This document shows positions 56,300-64,000 of a stretch of 64,000 nt of DNA, piece after piece. Origin of the DNA: JAKRSE01 sp943369295. Lineage in GTDB: Bacteria; Armatimonadota; Fimbriimonadia; Fimbriimonadales; Fimbriimonadaceae. The notes below the pieces were generated by a model that saw only the letters and a list, made by a program, of their open reading frames with translations, was not told where the DNA came from and searched no databases. Position numbers and translations under genes: made by a program. The stretch spans positions 434,001 to 498,000 of the forward strand of contig CALRMU020000001.1 of assembly GCA_943369295.1 (NCBI GenBank). The letters run 5' to 3'. Each line of letters opens with the position of its first letter. Position 1 is the first letter of the stretch.

Positions 56300-58323
56300 T
56301 CCTCAATCACCAGCTTGCGAATATCGCCCAGCAGGCTGGCCGGAGCAGCCGCATGCTTAACCAAGGCAAGGCGGGCCGTTCTCAGTGCCTCGTCCTCGGC
56401 CATAACCATCGTGCCTTCGAAGTAGGCATTGATCGGTGCTTCCAAGTCTTTCAGAGCGCCAATGGCAGCCTCGACGTCGAGAGACGCAAGAGCATATTCA
56501 GCCTGGCTGAGAGATGCCGCAGAAGCGGTGGCCAGAGCGTCCGCCAAGTCCGTCCCACTTTCAGGTTCGCCTGAAGCAGAAAAGCCCTTTTTCTCCGCCG
56601 CTGCCAAAATGTTGGCCGGGCGCAGAAGAGTCTGGACCAGCTCGGCGTGGCCACGCAGAGCGTGCATCACTTGAGCTTGGAAGAGAACCCTCTTAGGCTG
56701 ACTGACTCCAGATTCCAAAGCAGCCTGGACGGCATCATAGCGAAGGCCTTCGATCTGCGATTCGTATCTCTGAGCGAGAAGGGTCAGGAATGCGGCCTCA
56801 ACCTCCTCAACCGGAGAAAGCTCAATCCCCTGCTCTCCAAAAAGTCGATGCGCCTCACGAAGTGCAGGAATCCAATCAACCTGGCCATCCAGCTTGAAGC
56901 CTGCCTCGATCAGGAGTCCGGCGGCTCGCCGCAGTGCGTAGGGGTCGCTTGAACCGGTGGGAATAAACCCGGCGCCCAAGCATCCAGCCAGTCGATCGAT
57001 CTGGTCGGCGCAGATGAGGTTGACGGCCAGAACTTTGGCGTCGCCCTGCAGAGCCAAAGCACTGCTGAGGCTGTACTGGCAGGCAATCGCCGAGCACACT
57101 TCGGGGGCAAAGCCTTCGCGAGCCGCGTAGTCGCCACCGATCACGCCTTGAAGCGAAGAGAGTTCACCGACCAAGCCAGTGCTCAGGTCTGCCTTGGCGT
57201 AGAGTCCGGCCGCCATGGCGTGGTCCGAACCAGGGACAAGAAACTGAGTCAGGGCGGCGAGTCGATCCGCTCTCTGTCTGACTGTCCCCACTTTCTCAAC
57301 AAAGACCATTCCGGAAGTTTTTTCTAGGAAGGAGTGGAGGTCTGATTTTCGGTCTTCTCTAAAGAAGAATCGAGCATCATTGAACCTTGCGTTAAGCACC
57401 CAGGCGTTGCCTGCTTTGACCTTTTCTTCTTCGCCGCCATTGCGAACAAAGACGAACTGGTTGGTGACGCCGCCCTCAGCTCGGGCCACGGGGAACATTT
57501 TTTCGTGCTTCGCCATGGCTGTCACCAGCACAGGCTCGGGCAGCTCTAAAAAGTCTTCCCTGAAGGCACCGACTGTTACAGTCGGCCACTCGGTGAGATG
57601 CACGTTTTCATCCACCAGGTCGTGGGTCAGCATGGCTGTGGGGGCAGAATCCTTGACTTGGTCTAGGATTCGAGCCCGCCTGGCTTCGGGATCTGGCTCG
57701 ACCGATCTTTCTCTCAGGCCATCGACAAGGCTCTGCCAAGAAGAAGCTTCGAAGAAGTCGGGAGAAATGAATCTGTGGCCCTTAGATCTGCTTCCCGATT
57801 CAATTCCTTCAAGAGTGAAGGGCACGACCTGCCCGTCGAGCAGGGCAAGAATCCAGCGAATGGGTCGAGAGAACCTCATTCGGCCAGACCCCCATCGCAT
57901 TGTCTTCTCAAAGGTCAAGGCCTTGATGGCTTCAGGAAGAATTTCTGCGAGCAGTTCAGAAGATGTGCGGCCAGGGATCGTCTTGGTCACCCAAACGTAC
58001 TCGCCGTCTTTTTCAATACTTTCAAGGGTTGCGCCTTGACCGCGCAGGAAGCCTTCGAGTGCTTTTGTGGGCGATCCATCGGGGGCAAAGGCACCGGCTA
58101 GGGCAGGTCCTCGCTGCTTTTTGACCTCGTCTTCCTGTCTTTCAGGAATGCCCTCAACCCTTACCAAAAGGCGGCGCGGGGTGGAAAGAGAGGTGGAAGA
58201 ACTGGGCAGAAGCCTGGCTGCGGTCAGTCTGCTGACTATTTCCTGCTCCAAAGATTTGGAAACTTTGGGCACCTGCGACGCGGGAAGTTCTTCGCATCCG
58301 AGTTCAAAAACTAGTTCAGCCAC
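56296..58323 (-). CDS. glyS: Glycyl-tRNA synthetase beta subunit
   Basis: 675 residues, the usual length. N-terminus ELVFELGCEELPASQVP, then TFEKTMRWGSGRMRFSRPIRW and SDPYALRRAA, all conserved in GlyS; a DALR-type anticodon-binding region at the C-terminus. It works with the alpha subunit GlyQ in an alpha2beta2 enzyme. glyQ is not next to it, which is unusual. Confidence 0.96.
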   Translation of the reverse strand: MAELVFELGCEELPASQVPKVSKSLEQEIVSRLTAARLLPSSSTSLSTPRRLLVRVEGIPERQEDEVKKQRGPALAGAFAPDGSPTKALEGFLRGQGATLESIEKDGEYVWVTKTIPGRTSSELLAEILPEAIKALTFEKTMRWGSGRMRFSRPIRWILALLDGQVVPFTLEGIESGSRSKGHRFISPDFFEASSWQSLVDGLRERSVEPDPEARRARILDQVKDSAPTAMLTHDLVDENVHLTEWPTVTVGAFREDFLELPEPVLVTAMAKHEKMFPVARAEGGVTNQFVFVRNGGEEEKVKAGNAWVLNARFNDARFFFREDRKSDLHSFLEKTSGMVFVEKVGTVRQRADRLAALTQFLVPGSDHAMAAGLYAKADLSTGLVGELSSLQGVIGGDYAAREGFAPEVCSAIACQYSLSSALALQGDAKVLAVNLICADQIDRLAGCLGAGFIPTGSSDPYALRRAAGLLIEAGFKLDGQVDWIPALREAHRLFGEQGIELSPVEEVEAAFLTLLAQRYESQIEGLRYDAVQAALESGVSQPKRVLFQAQVMHALRGHAELVQTLLRPANILAAAEKKGFSASGEPESGTDLADALATASAASLSQAEYALASLDVEAAIGALKDLEAPINAYFEGTMVMAEDEALRTARLALVKHAAAPASLLGDIRKLVIED

Positions 58324-58364
58324 AGAAAATATAGTGTACCGTCCACTTTGTTTAGGGCTGGGGT

Positions 58365-58393
58365 TTGACCTGGCACAAGAAGTCTAGTAGAAT
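58365..58393 (+). promoter_or_regulatory. Sigma-70-type promoter of the outer-membrane protein gene
   Basis: TTGACC (58365-58370), 17-bp spacer, TAGAAT (58388-58393). The ATG lies 47 nt downstream, in the divergent gap with glyS. Confidence 0.8.
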
Positions 58394-58439
58394 AAGCGGG
58401 ACCGTTCCCTCTGTGGCGGTCAGAACGGAGAAGATAAGG

Positions 58440-58964
58440 ATGAAGCGACTTCTGTTCGCGGCCGCAGCCGCAGCCTTCGCCACTATGGGTTTGGCTCAGA
58501 ACTCTTTTGAGACCCCTTCCAACATTGCGTTTCGCATTGGTGGCGCCTACCCGCTGGACTCCGATGTCCGAGACATCGTCAAGTCTTTCATCGGTGTTGG
58601 CATTGACATTTTCCTTTCCAGGCCGATTCTGCCCGGAAAGAACACCGAGTCCACCGTCTCAATCGACTGGCTGGGCAAGTCTTCGGCTGGCACCAAGGGC
58701 AACGTTTTCCCCGTTCTCTTGACTCAGCGATGGTATTCAGCCAGCGAAGTTGACAGCATTGACAACAAGCGCACCTACTACTTTGGCGGCGTTGGTTTCT
58801 CGGTCGTCGACCTCAACAGCACCAAGACTGTCGTTACTCTTAAGGGCGGCCTTGGCTACGAGTTCAACAAGAACGTCTTTGCTGAACTGAGCGCCATGTA
58901 CGCAGAGCCCGCGAACAAGCTTCGCGCCTCAAACGTTGCCATTCACCTCGGCTATCGCTTCTAG
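58440..58964 (+). CDS. Small outer-membrane beta-barrel protein
   Basis: 174 residues from the ATG at 58440 (GGAG about 10 nt upstream). Signal peptide MKRLLFAAAAAAFATMGLA. The rest alternates in beta strands with aromatic ends and finishes in ...AIHLGYRF, the C-terminal Phe signature of BAM substrates. An 8-stranded barrel is likely. Own promoter and terminator. Confidence 0.82.
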   Translation: MKRLLFAAAAAAFATMGLAQNSFETPSNIAFRIGGAYPLDSDVRDIVKSFIGVGIDIFLSRPILPGKNTESTVSIDWLGKSSAGTKGNVFPVLLTQRWYSASEVDSIDNKRTYYFGGVGFSVVDLNSTKTVVTLKGGLGYEFNKNVFAELSAMYAEPANKLRASNVAIHLGYRF

Positions 58965-58985
58965 GACGGAAGCTTTAGCTGATTA

Positions 58986-59020
58986 AGCAGTGCGAACTTC
59001 GGTTCGCACTGCTTTTTTTG
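58986..59020 (+). terminator. Terminator of the outer-membrane protein gene
   Basis: AGCAGTGCGAAC-TTCG-GTTCGCACTGCT followed by TTTTTT. Confidence 0.97.
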
Positions 59021-59055
59021 TTTGTTTATGGGTTGGTAATCTGGGTTCTTCGATG

Positions 59056-59083
59056 TGCCGCACCCCGATCAGCTTGCTGTCGG
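59056..59083 (+). repeat. REP-like element, CCCGATCAGC subtype
   Basis: TGCCGCACCCCGATCAGC-TT-GCTGTCGG, a partly decayed copy next to a better one at 59107. Confidence 0.7.
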
Positions 59084-59106
59084 CCTCCTCACAATCCCAA
59101 AAGAGT

Positions 59107-59143
59107 GGGGTGCCCCGTCCCGATCAGCTTGCTGTCGGGCGGG
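59107..59143 (+). repeat. REP-like element left of the transposase gene
   Basis: Head GGGGTGCCCCGTCC, then CCCGATCAGC-TT-GCTGTCGGG and GCGGG. Inverted relative to the copy at 59701, so the transposase gene is framed by opposite elements. Confidence 0.88.
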
Positions 59144-59166
59144 AACTGACAAACCTCTCGCTGCTG

Positions 59167-59667
59167 TTACCAAAGGGCTCTTTGCACCAAGGATGTACCG
59201 GCCGAGCACCAACGATATTCCTCTGGGGTGGCACAAAGCAAGGCCTTCACAGGGTTTGATTCGATATAGTTGGCTTTTTCCAAGAATTCATGAGCAGAGA
59301 AAATGTTTCGATCATAACCACCTCCTTCCTGCCAGACTCTTCTTTCTCGGACTGCTAAGGCCTCAGCCTTATTCGCACAATCTCTATGCTCAAACTCAGT
59401 AAGAAGCTTCTTGGCGGTTCTTGATTTGAGTGGAGCAAGAAGGCGGCTCAATCGGGCTGTCTCGGGATCGAGTCGCAGCAGGAGATGGACGTGACTAGGC
59501 ATCACGCAGAAGGCGAAAATTTCCAGATTGTGCTGCTGTTGCAGTTGGGCTAGCTGGTCAACAAAGATGTCCTTTGACCAATCGGAATGGAGAATTGGCA
59601 GCCTCTGCCAGCACGAAAATGTAATGAATCTCACTTCTCCTGGTGTTTCGAAGGTGAGTCGTTTCAC
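59167..59667 (-). CDS. REP-associated tyrosine transposase (RAYT, IS200-like Y1)
   Basis: 166 residues from a GTG at 59667; the frame is open further but that part is the REP element itself. HUH motif in VMPSHVHLLLRLD and the catalytic Tyr in ANYIESNPVKAL, ending EEYRWCSA as in Y1_Tnp/RAYT proteins. It cuts and moves single-stranded REP hairpins in known systems. Single copy, domesticated-looking, with no paired terminal ends of an IS. Confidence 0.9.
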   Translation of the reverse strand: MKRLTFETPGEVRFITFSCWQRLPILHSDWSKDIFVDQLAQLQQQHNLEIFAFCVMPSHVHLLLRLDPETARLSRLLAPLKSRTAKKLLTEFEHRDCANKAEALAVRERRVWQEGGGYDRNIFSAHEFLEKANYIESNPVKALLCATPEEYRWCSAGTSLVQRALW

Positions 59668-59700
59668 TGAGAAGATTCTATCTAGAATATCGGTATAGGG

Positions 59701-59743
59701 GCGATTCCCGCCCGACAGCAAGCTGATCGGGACGGGGCACCCC
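59701..59743 (-). repeat. REP-like element right of the transposase gene
   Basis: Contains the same 36-bp block as 33795-33830; core CCCGACAGC-AA-GCTGATCGGG with the head GGGGTGCCCCGTCC in minus sense. It lies about 35 nt upstream of the transposase start. Confidence 0.9.
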
Positions 59744-59811
59744 ACCCAGGAATAGTTGGAAGGGTTTTATCTTGTAGGAAAGATGGTTCGGGAAGGCATC
59801 TTACTTAAAAG

Positions 59812-59847
59812 GCTTCCACCCCGACAACTTGCTGTCGGGGTGGAAGC
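59812..59847 (-). terminator. Terminator of the DUF1232 gene
   Basis: GCTTCCACCCCGACA/TGTCGGGGTGGAAGC, a 15-bp perfect stem, then TTTTAAG on the minus strand. Its inner part CCGACA-ACTTGC-TGTCGG resembles the local REP core and may derive from one. Confidence 0.8.
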
Positions 59848-59877
59848 ACGAGAATTTCACCTTCACAAAGGGATAGT

Positions 59878-60183
59878 TCAGCTTTGATGTGATTGAGGAA
59901 TCACTGGAGCCGACTCAGAAGAGACCGTTCGGGCCGGGACGTCGATCACCTTTTGGCCGGAAGCAGCCGCGGCCTGGCTGGCCTTCCGATGCCTCATGAA
60001 GCCAAAAAAGGCGAGGATGAGAAGAATTGGCACAAGCAGAGCGTCATCCACAAGGCCGAGCAGGGGGATGATGTCTGGGATCAAATCGAGGGGAGAGACT
60101 CCATAAGCAATGGAGCCAAGCAGCGAGATGACGGCTCCCCAAGGGAAGCCTGGTTTCACCATAGGGGGGCGAGGAGTGCTCAC
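59878..60183 (-). CDS. DUF1232 (YkvA-like) membrane protein
   Basis: 101 residues. Two hydrophobic segments around the family core YGVSPLDLIPDIIPLLGLVDDALL (split by the P-D-L-I-P-D motif), then a basic/polar C-terminus. Function of the family unknown. Monocistronic. Confidence 0.85.
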   Translation of the reverse strand: MSTPRPPMVKPGFPWGAVISLLGSIAYGVSPLDLIPDIIPLLGLVDDALLVPILLILAFFGFMRHRKASQAAAASGQKVIDVPARTVSSESAPVIPQSHQS

Positions 60184-60314
60184 AATCGGTCTGACTGAAA
60201 GAGCCCATCTTGGGTTTCAAAGTCCCTATCTCGGGGCAAGCAACGGTCCCCCTCCATTCTTGCCGCATCCTATCGGTGGCAGCCTGCGTCTCAAGTGATT
60301 GACAGGCATGCAGG

Positions 60315-61349
60315 ATGCAGCCTAGACCAGGAAAGCTAAGGATGGCGAAAGGGGGTTTTAGCTCCGGTGTGGCAGTTTGGTGCCCGACACTGTGGGGGCA
60401 GACAAGAGCAGCGGGTCTTGCCGTCAGGGCAAGCAAGACTGAACCCATCTATCATTTTTCCGGACCCACCTGGACAAGCCGTCTGGCTCTTTGGCTGGAC
60501 CAAGCTGGATCGGAGACTCGCGCCCTCTGTCGAGCCTGCCTTCTTGAACATAAGTTTGATCCCTGGACTGCTCCATCTCTTGAAGATGTGATGATTCAGC
60601 TGGAGACAGCCTGGCTTCCAACTCTCCTAGGAACCGGAAGGCTGGTGATGCACATGCAGCCCCTTCTATGGCTGGAAAACCTCACTGTTGTTGCCTTCGA
60701 AGCTTTGGCCAGAGCTGAGGACCAAGGAAAGCTGCGATCAGGCGGGGAAGTGGTCAGAGCCGCATCAGCCCATCGTCGGATGGTTGAGTTTCAGCAGAAA
60801 GCCTTTACGGCTGCTCTCGATCAGTGTCTTCCTCAACTGCAGCCAGGAGAATCCCTTTTCCTCAATATTCAGCCCGAGCTCTTGGCTGATCCCGATGCCT
60901 TTGAGCATCAAGTCATTAAGCCGCTTCTCAAACTTAATGCCGATCCTACTCAGATCGTGTTTGAACTCGTCGAGACTAGCGAGCTCCCCCCCTTGCGAGA
61001 CCTTATGGTCACGGTTGGCAGGCTCAGAGCCTACGGCAGCCTTCTCGCCATCGATGATCTGGGGGCTGGCTGTGCCTCCTTCACCTGCATCCAAGAAATC
61101 GAGCCAGATATTGTCAAGCTGGATAAGTCTCTGATCATGCTTGAAGAAGCCGGACCCTGTGGGTTGATCAACTCATTGACAGCCGCTGCCCATTCGGTCG
61201 GAGCCCTTGTCGTGGCCGAGGGGATTGAAACCGAGGACCAGCTGGGAATGGTTCAGCAGGCAGGAGTCGACATGGCTCAAGGCTGGTTTATTGGCAGGCC
61301 AGCCGAAAAGGCCGCAAGAAACTTCGGGGCTAGACCCTTCTTGGGCTGA
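60315..61349 (+). CDS. EAL-domain c-di-GMP phosphodiesterase
   Basis: 344 residues (ATG at 60315; one at 60342 has AAGG directly before it). EAL domain about 105-335 with all expected catalytic residues: E129 in FEAL, N184 in NIQPE, E217 in FELVE, D247-D248 in DDLGAG, K268 in VKLD, E302 in AEGIE, Q322 in QGWF. It should hydrolyse c-di-GMP to pGpG. The N-terminal ~100 residues contain CRAC and no recognised sensor; it is soluble. Confidence 0.9.
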   Translation: MQPRPGKLRMAKGGFSSGVAVWCPTLWGQTRAAGLAVRASKTEPIYHFSGPTWTSRLALWLDQAGSETRALCRACLLEHKFDPWTAPSLEDVMIQLETAWLPTLLGTGRLVMHMQPLLWLENLTVVAFEALARAEDQGKLRSGGEVVRAASAHRRMVEFQQKAFTAALDQCLPQLQPGESLFLNIQPELLADPDAFEHQVIKPLLKLNADPTQIVFELVETSELPPLRDLMVTVGRLRAYGSLLAIDDLGAGCASFTCIQEIEPDIVKLDKSLIMLEEAGPCGLINSLTAAAHSVGALVVAEGIETEDQLGMVQQAGVDMAQGWFIGRPAEKAARNFGARPFLG

Positions 61350-61399
61350 TACTCAGCCGAGATTGTCCTCTCTGGCAAGGTACAAAGGACAGGAAAGCC

Positions 61400-61786
61400 A
61401 TGAAGAAGTTGATTCTCAAATGGGTTCTGGCCGCCGTTGCCCTAGCTGCCAGTGTCTTCTTGGCTGGACTTGTTTTTTCGGGCAAGCAGATTTACGTCGA
61501 GACCAACTCGGTCGTAGAAGCACTTGGTCTCTTTGTTGGAGTCGTGCTTCTTTCCCTGGTCAACGCGACGCTAGGCAAACTTCTTAAGCTTCTGGTTCTG
61601 CCTCTCAACTGCTTGACCCTTGGGCTTCTTTCGGTCGTCATCAACGGCCTTCTCTTTTGGATGGTAGGCAGCTGGGGGTTTGGGTTCATCGTCACCAACT
61701 TCTGGGCTGGCCTTGTGGGATCCGTCCTTTATTCCGCCTTAAACGCCCTGCTGGGCATCTTCCTGCCCGATGAAGAAAAGAGCTAG
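61400..61786 (+). CDS. PF04020-type (holin IV-like) membrane protein
   Basis: 128 residues with four transmembrane helices and the family pattern VNATLGKLLKLLVLPLNCLTLGL. Despite the holin name these are ordinary chromosomal membrane proteins of unknown role. It overlaps the start of yvcK by 17 nt, so the two are co-transcribed. Confidence 0.85.
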   Translation: MKKLILKWVLAAVALAASVFLAGLVFSGKQIYVETNSVVEALGLFVGVVLLSLVNATLGKLLKLLVLPLNCLTLGLLSVVINGLLFWMVGSWGFGFIVTNFWAGLVGSVLYSALNALLGIFLPDEEKS

Positions 61787-63104
61787 CACAAGCCGCCGCA
61801 CACCATGGTGGCGGCGCAGGCTGGGCACTGCCTGGCCTCTTATCCGGCACGGCGCCACTGCCCTGCTGGGTTTGGTGGTGCTGGTGCTGGGCGTCACCAT
61901 CACCTTCCGAACGATCCTTGGTCCCTTGGTTGGAGAGCTGATCCTGATTTATCAGGTTCAAGGTCAGCAGATTTTCGGAGAGGACAACATTGAGGTTGTC
62001 ACCCACGTCTTGGGGGGAATTCTGCTCTTTGCTGGGGGATGGCTGCTCTACAAGGGCGTCCGCCGGTCGGCTAGAGCACTCTTCGATACCCTTAACCCGC
62101 GAAGTGCGGTGACTGGTGTTGTTGACACCTACCGACGCCGGCTTCAGCTTGCTCAAGGGCCAAAAATCGTCTCAATCGGGGGAGGCACCGGACTCTCCAC
62201 ACTGCTTCGCGGCCTCAAGGTCCACAGCTCAAACATCACCGCCATTGTCTGCGTCAGCGACGATGGCGGCAGCAGCGGAAGAATTGTTCAGGAACTCGGT
62301 CAGCTCCCTCCTGGAGACCTGCGAGCCTGTCTTGTCGCCCTGGCAGATGCGGAAAAGCTGATGACCGACCTTTTTCAGTACCGCTTTGCCGGGACTGGGG
62401 GAGGGTTAAGCGGGCACTCACTGGGAAACCTTCTTCTGGCAGGCTTGGTCGATCAGGCGGCTGGTGACTTGGATGAAGCCATCAAGCTGGCCAGTGAAGT
62501 CCTTAATGTCCGCGGACGAGTCATCCCGGCCACAAAGAGCCATATTCGTTTAAGGGCGATCATGGAAGATGATTCTGAGATCGTCGGAGAGACGGCCATC
62601 GCCGATTCTCATCTCAAGATTCGCCGACTCTTCCTTCAGCCTGAAAAGACCGAGCCTCATCCTGAAGCCCTCAAGGCTATCGCCGAGGCCGACATCATCG
62701 TGATCGGACCAGGAAGCGTCTACACCAGCGTCATTCCCAACCTCTTGGTCGATGGGATTGCCGAACAGATTGCCAAGGCCGACTGCCCCAAGGTTTACAT
62801 CTGCAACGTCATGACTCAGCCTGGAGAATCGGAATCCTACACGGCGACTGAGCATGTTGTGGCTATTGAAGCCAACCTCCCCTGCCGAGTCTTTGATTAC
62901 GTCCTAGTGAATACGGGTCTTCCCAGCCCTCAGATTCTTGAACGCTACCGACACAGCCGACAGGAATATGTGGTGCCGGATACGGATAGGTTGAGGCACA
63001 TGGGTCTGAAAGTGGTGACAGGCAACTTTATGAGCGAAACGGACACGGTCCGACACGACCCCTTCTCATTGGCATCCAAGCTGATGGATCTGATTCGGTA
63101 CTAA
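61770..63104 (+). CDS. yvcK: YvcK/CofD-like gluconeogenesis factor with N-terminal membrane helices
   Basis: 444 residues. A basic N-terminus, two transmembrane helices (about 28-50 and 76-96), then the CofD-like domain (132-444): KIVSIGGGTGLSTLLRGLK, VSDDGGSSGR, PGDLRACLVALAD, FSGHS-type GLSGHSLGNLLL, and IGPGSVYTSVIPNLLV. YvcK binds UDP-GlcNAc and affects cell shape on gluconeogenic carbon. The membrane anchor makes it longer than B. subtilis YvcK (about 317). Lies upstream of gmk-coaBC. Confidence 0.93.
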   Translation: MKKRASTSRRTPWWRRRLGTAWPLIRHGATALLGLVVLVLGVTITFRTILGPLVGELILIYQVQGQQIFGEDNIEVVTHVLGGILLFAGGWLLYKGVRRSARALFDTLNPRSAVTGVVDTYRRRLQLAQGPKIVSIGGGTGLSTLLRGLKVHSSNITAIVCVSDDGGSSGRIVQELGQLPPGDLRACLVALADAEKLMTDLFQYRFAGTGGGLSGHSLGNLLLAGLVDQAAGDLDEAIKLASEVLNVRGRVIPATKSHIRLRAIMEDDSEIVGETAIADSHLKIRRLFLQPEKTEPHPEALKAIAEADIIVIGPGSVYTSVIPNLLVDGIAEQIAKADCPKVYICNVMTQPGESESYTATEHVVAIEANLPCRVFDYVLVNTGLPSPQILERYRHSRQEYVVPDTDRLRHMGLKVVTGNFMSETDTVRHDPFSLASKLMDLIRY

Positions 63105-63108
63105 GGCT

Positions 63109-63678
63109 ATGTCAGAAGCTCTTGAGTTCGGCCCTGGCCAAGTGATCATTCTTTCCGGACCTTCGGGAGTAGGGAAGGATACGGTCCTGATTGAGTGGCA
63201 GAAGCTCAACCCTACGATTATCAGGGTTGTCGCTGCCACCACACGAGAGCCCCGGCCAGGAGAGGTTGATGGAGTTGACTATCACTTTCTGACCCGAGAG
63301 GAATTCATTGCCAAAGCTGAGCAGGGAGGCTTTTTGGAGCACAAAGAGTACGGAGTGGATTTCTACGGCACTCCGCTTGACCAGGTCCACCAGATCACAG
63401 GCGAAGGCAAAGTCGCACTTCTGAAAATTGAAGTCCAAGGGGCGGCCGAGGTGAGAAAGGTGCTGCCCGACATTCTTTCCATCTTTCTTCTTCCACCAAG
63501 CTTTGAAGAGCTGGAAAGAAGAATTCGCGAGAGGGGAACCGAGACCGAAGCTCAGTTGGGCCGGCGTCTTGAAAGGGCCAAGCTTGAGATCGAAGAGTCA
63601 TCTGCCTATACCCAGCGCGTGGTGAATGACGACTTGGCTCTGTGCGTGGAAAAGCTGGAGAAGCTGCTCAATGGCTAA
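63109..63678 (+). CDS. gmk: Guanylate kinase
   Basis: 189 residues. GMP + ATP to GDP + ADP. P-loop GPSGVGKD at 17-24, GMP-binding region TTREPRPGEVDGVDYHF, lid with RRIRERGTE. Starts 4 nt after yvcK; the end overlaps coaBC. rpoZ, often found between gmk and coaBC, is absent. Confidence 0.96.
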   Translation: MSEALEFGPGQVIILSGPSGVGKDTVLIEWQKLNPTIIRVVAATTREPRPGEVDGVDYHFLTREEFIAKAEQGGFLEHKEYGVDFYGTPLDQVHQITGEGKVALLKIEVQGAAEVRKVLPDILSIFLLPPSFEELERRIRERGTETEAQLGRRLERAKLEIEESSAYTQRVVNDDLALCVEKLEKLLNG

Positions 63679-64000
63679 AGTTCTGCTGGGAGTCACAGGG
63701 AGTGTCAGCGCCTACCGGGCCGCCGACCTCGCCCGGGACTTGATGCGCGAAGGCCACGAAGTGCGCGTCTGTTTGACTCGCAGTGGAGCCAAGTTTGTGA
63801 CTCCTCACCTTTTTGAAGCCCTTACTGGCCAACCCTGTTTGGTTGATGTCTTCGAAGAGCCTGAAGTCGGCCGCATGGCTCATATCGATTGGGCGAGATG
63901 GGCTGAACTGGTGCTTGTCGCCCCGGCCACTGCTCACGCTGTCAACGCTGTGGCTGCCGGTCAGGCAATTGATATGCTCACTACCATCATCCTCGCGACT
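63671..64000 (+). CDS. coaBC: CoaBC (phosphopantothenoylcysteine synthase/decarboxylase), 3' end cut by window
   Basis: 110 codons visible, starting at an ATG 8 nt inside the gmk end. Flavoprotein decarboxylase N-domain: KVLLGVTGSVSAYRAADLAR, then VRVCLTRSGAKFVTPHLFEAL, HIDWARWAELVLVAPATAHA. The active-site His is in MAHIDWA. Coenzyme A biosynthesis. The rest lies outside the window. Confidence 0.93.
   Translation, partial: MAKVLLGVTGSVSAYRAADLARDLMREGHEVRVCLTRSGAKFVTPHLFEALTGQPCLVDVFEEPEVGRMAHIDWARWAELVLVAPATAHAVNAVAAGQAIDMLTTIILAT

Noticed and set aside
60184..60314. c-di-GMP riboswitch before the EAL gene
   Set aside because: The GEMM core was not found; only short imperfect repeats are present.

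Overview
The window looks like a chromosomal segment from a diderm bacterium of the Armatimonadota (Fimbriimonadia-like). This placement is inferred, not proven. It rests on the prepilin at 18251, whose N-terminal helix runs into the ILFPVFAQAK segment typical of that phylum, on an outer-membrane porin with an S-layer-homology domain, on the LacI regulator coupled to a pseudopilin, and on moderately GC-rich DNA. There are no rRNA or tRNA genes and no CRISPR array.

Layout. 0-11 kb: an APC permease with a structured leader, icd, an APH(6)-like kinase, an orphan HicB, lepA, a purple-acid-phosphatase-like enzyme, a protein with a pilin-like tail, and hsp20. 11-22 kb: SLH porin, GAF sensor plus TPR protein, a fmdB-tdk-HAD operon, an autoregulated LacI gene coupled to a pseudopilin, rpsF-ssb and a bifunctional PGI/PMI. 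22-29 kb: a minus-strand operon of three minor-pilin-like genes. All three carry adhesive-looking C-termini, and the last is a 1601-residue protein with four C-type-lectin-like domains and a fibro-slime-like module. 29-37 kb: an AlkD-like protein, a protein of unknown family, a NAGPA-type glycosidase, LD-carboxypeptidase, and the rpmH-rnpA-yidD-yidC-jag operon. In that operon rpmH lies entirely inside rnpA in another frame, as described in Thermus. 37-43 kb: GlcF, FolE2 and a chemoreceptor. 43-47 kb: an accessory patch of small unknown proteins, one ORF with an in-frame amber codon, and a tandem paralogue pair. 47-64 kb: threonine-dehydrogenase-like enzyme, YchF-like GTPase, YfhO protein, two ClpS-like proteins in tandem, MeaB, glyS, an outer-membrane protein, a REP-associated transposase, an EAL phosphodiesterase, YvcK, gmk and the start of coaBC.

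A family of about twelve REP-like palindromes, most beginning with a GGTGCC-type head, fills the larger intergenic gaps. One copy sits on each side of the transposase gene near 59 kb, in opposite orientation, so this looks like a REP/RAYT system.

How genes work together: rpmH-rnpA-yidD-yidC-jag covers ribosome, RNase P and membrane-protein insertion. The pilin operon probably builds a surface tip or adhesin. The LacI regulator probably binds the twin palindromes in its own promoter, and a one-mismatch copy of that palindrome lies beyond the PGI/PMI gene. Strongest points for follow-up: nested rpmH/rnpA, the lectin-pilin operon, the REP/RAYT family, the SD-masking hairpin of hsp20, the leader terminator of the permease, and the amber-interrupted ORF at 43.6 kb.
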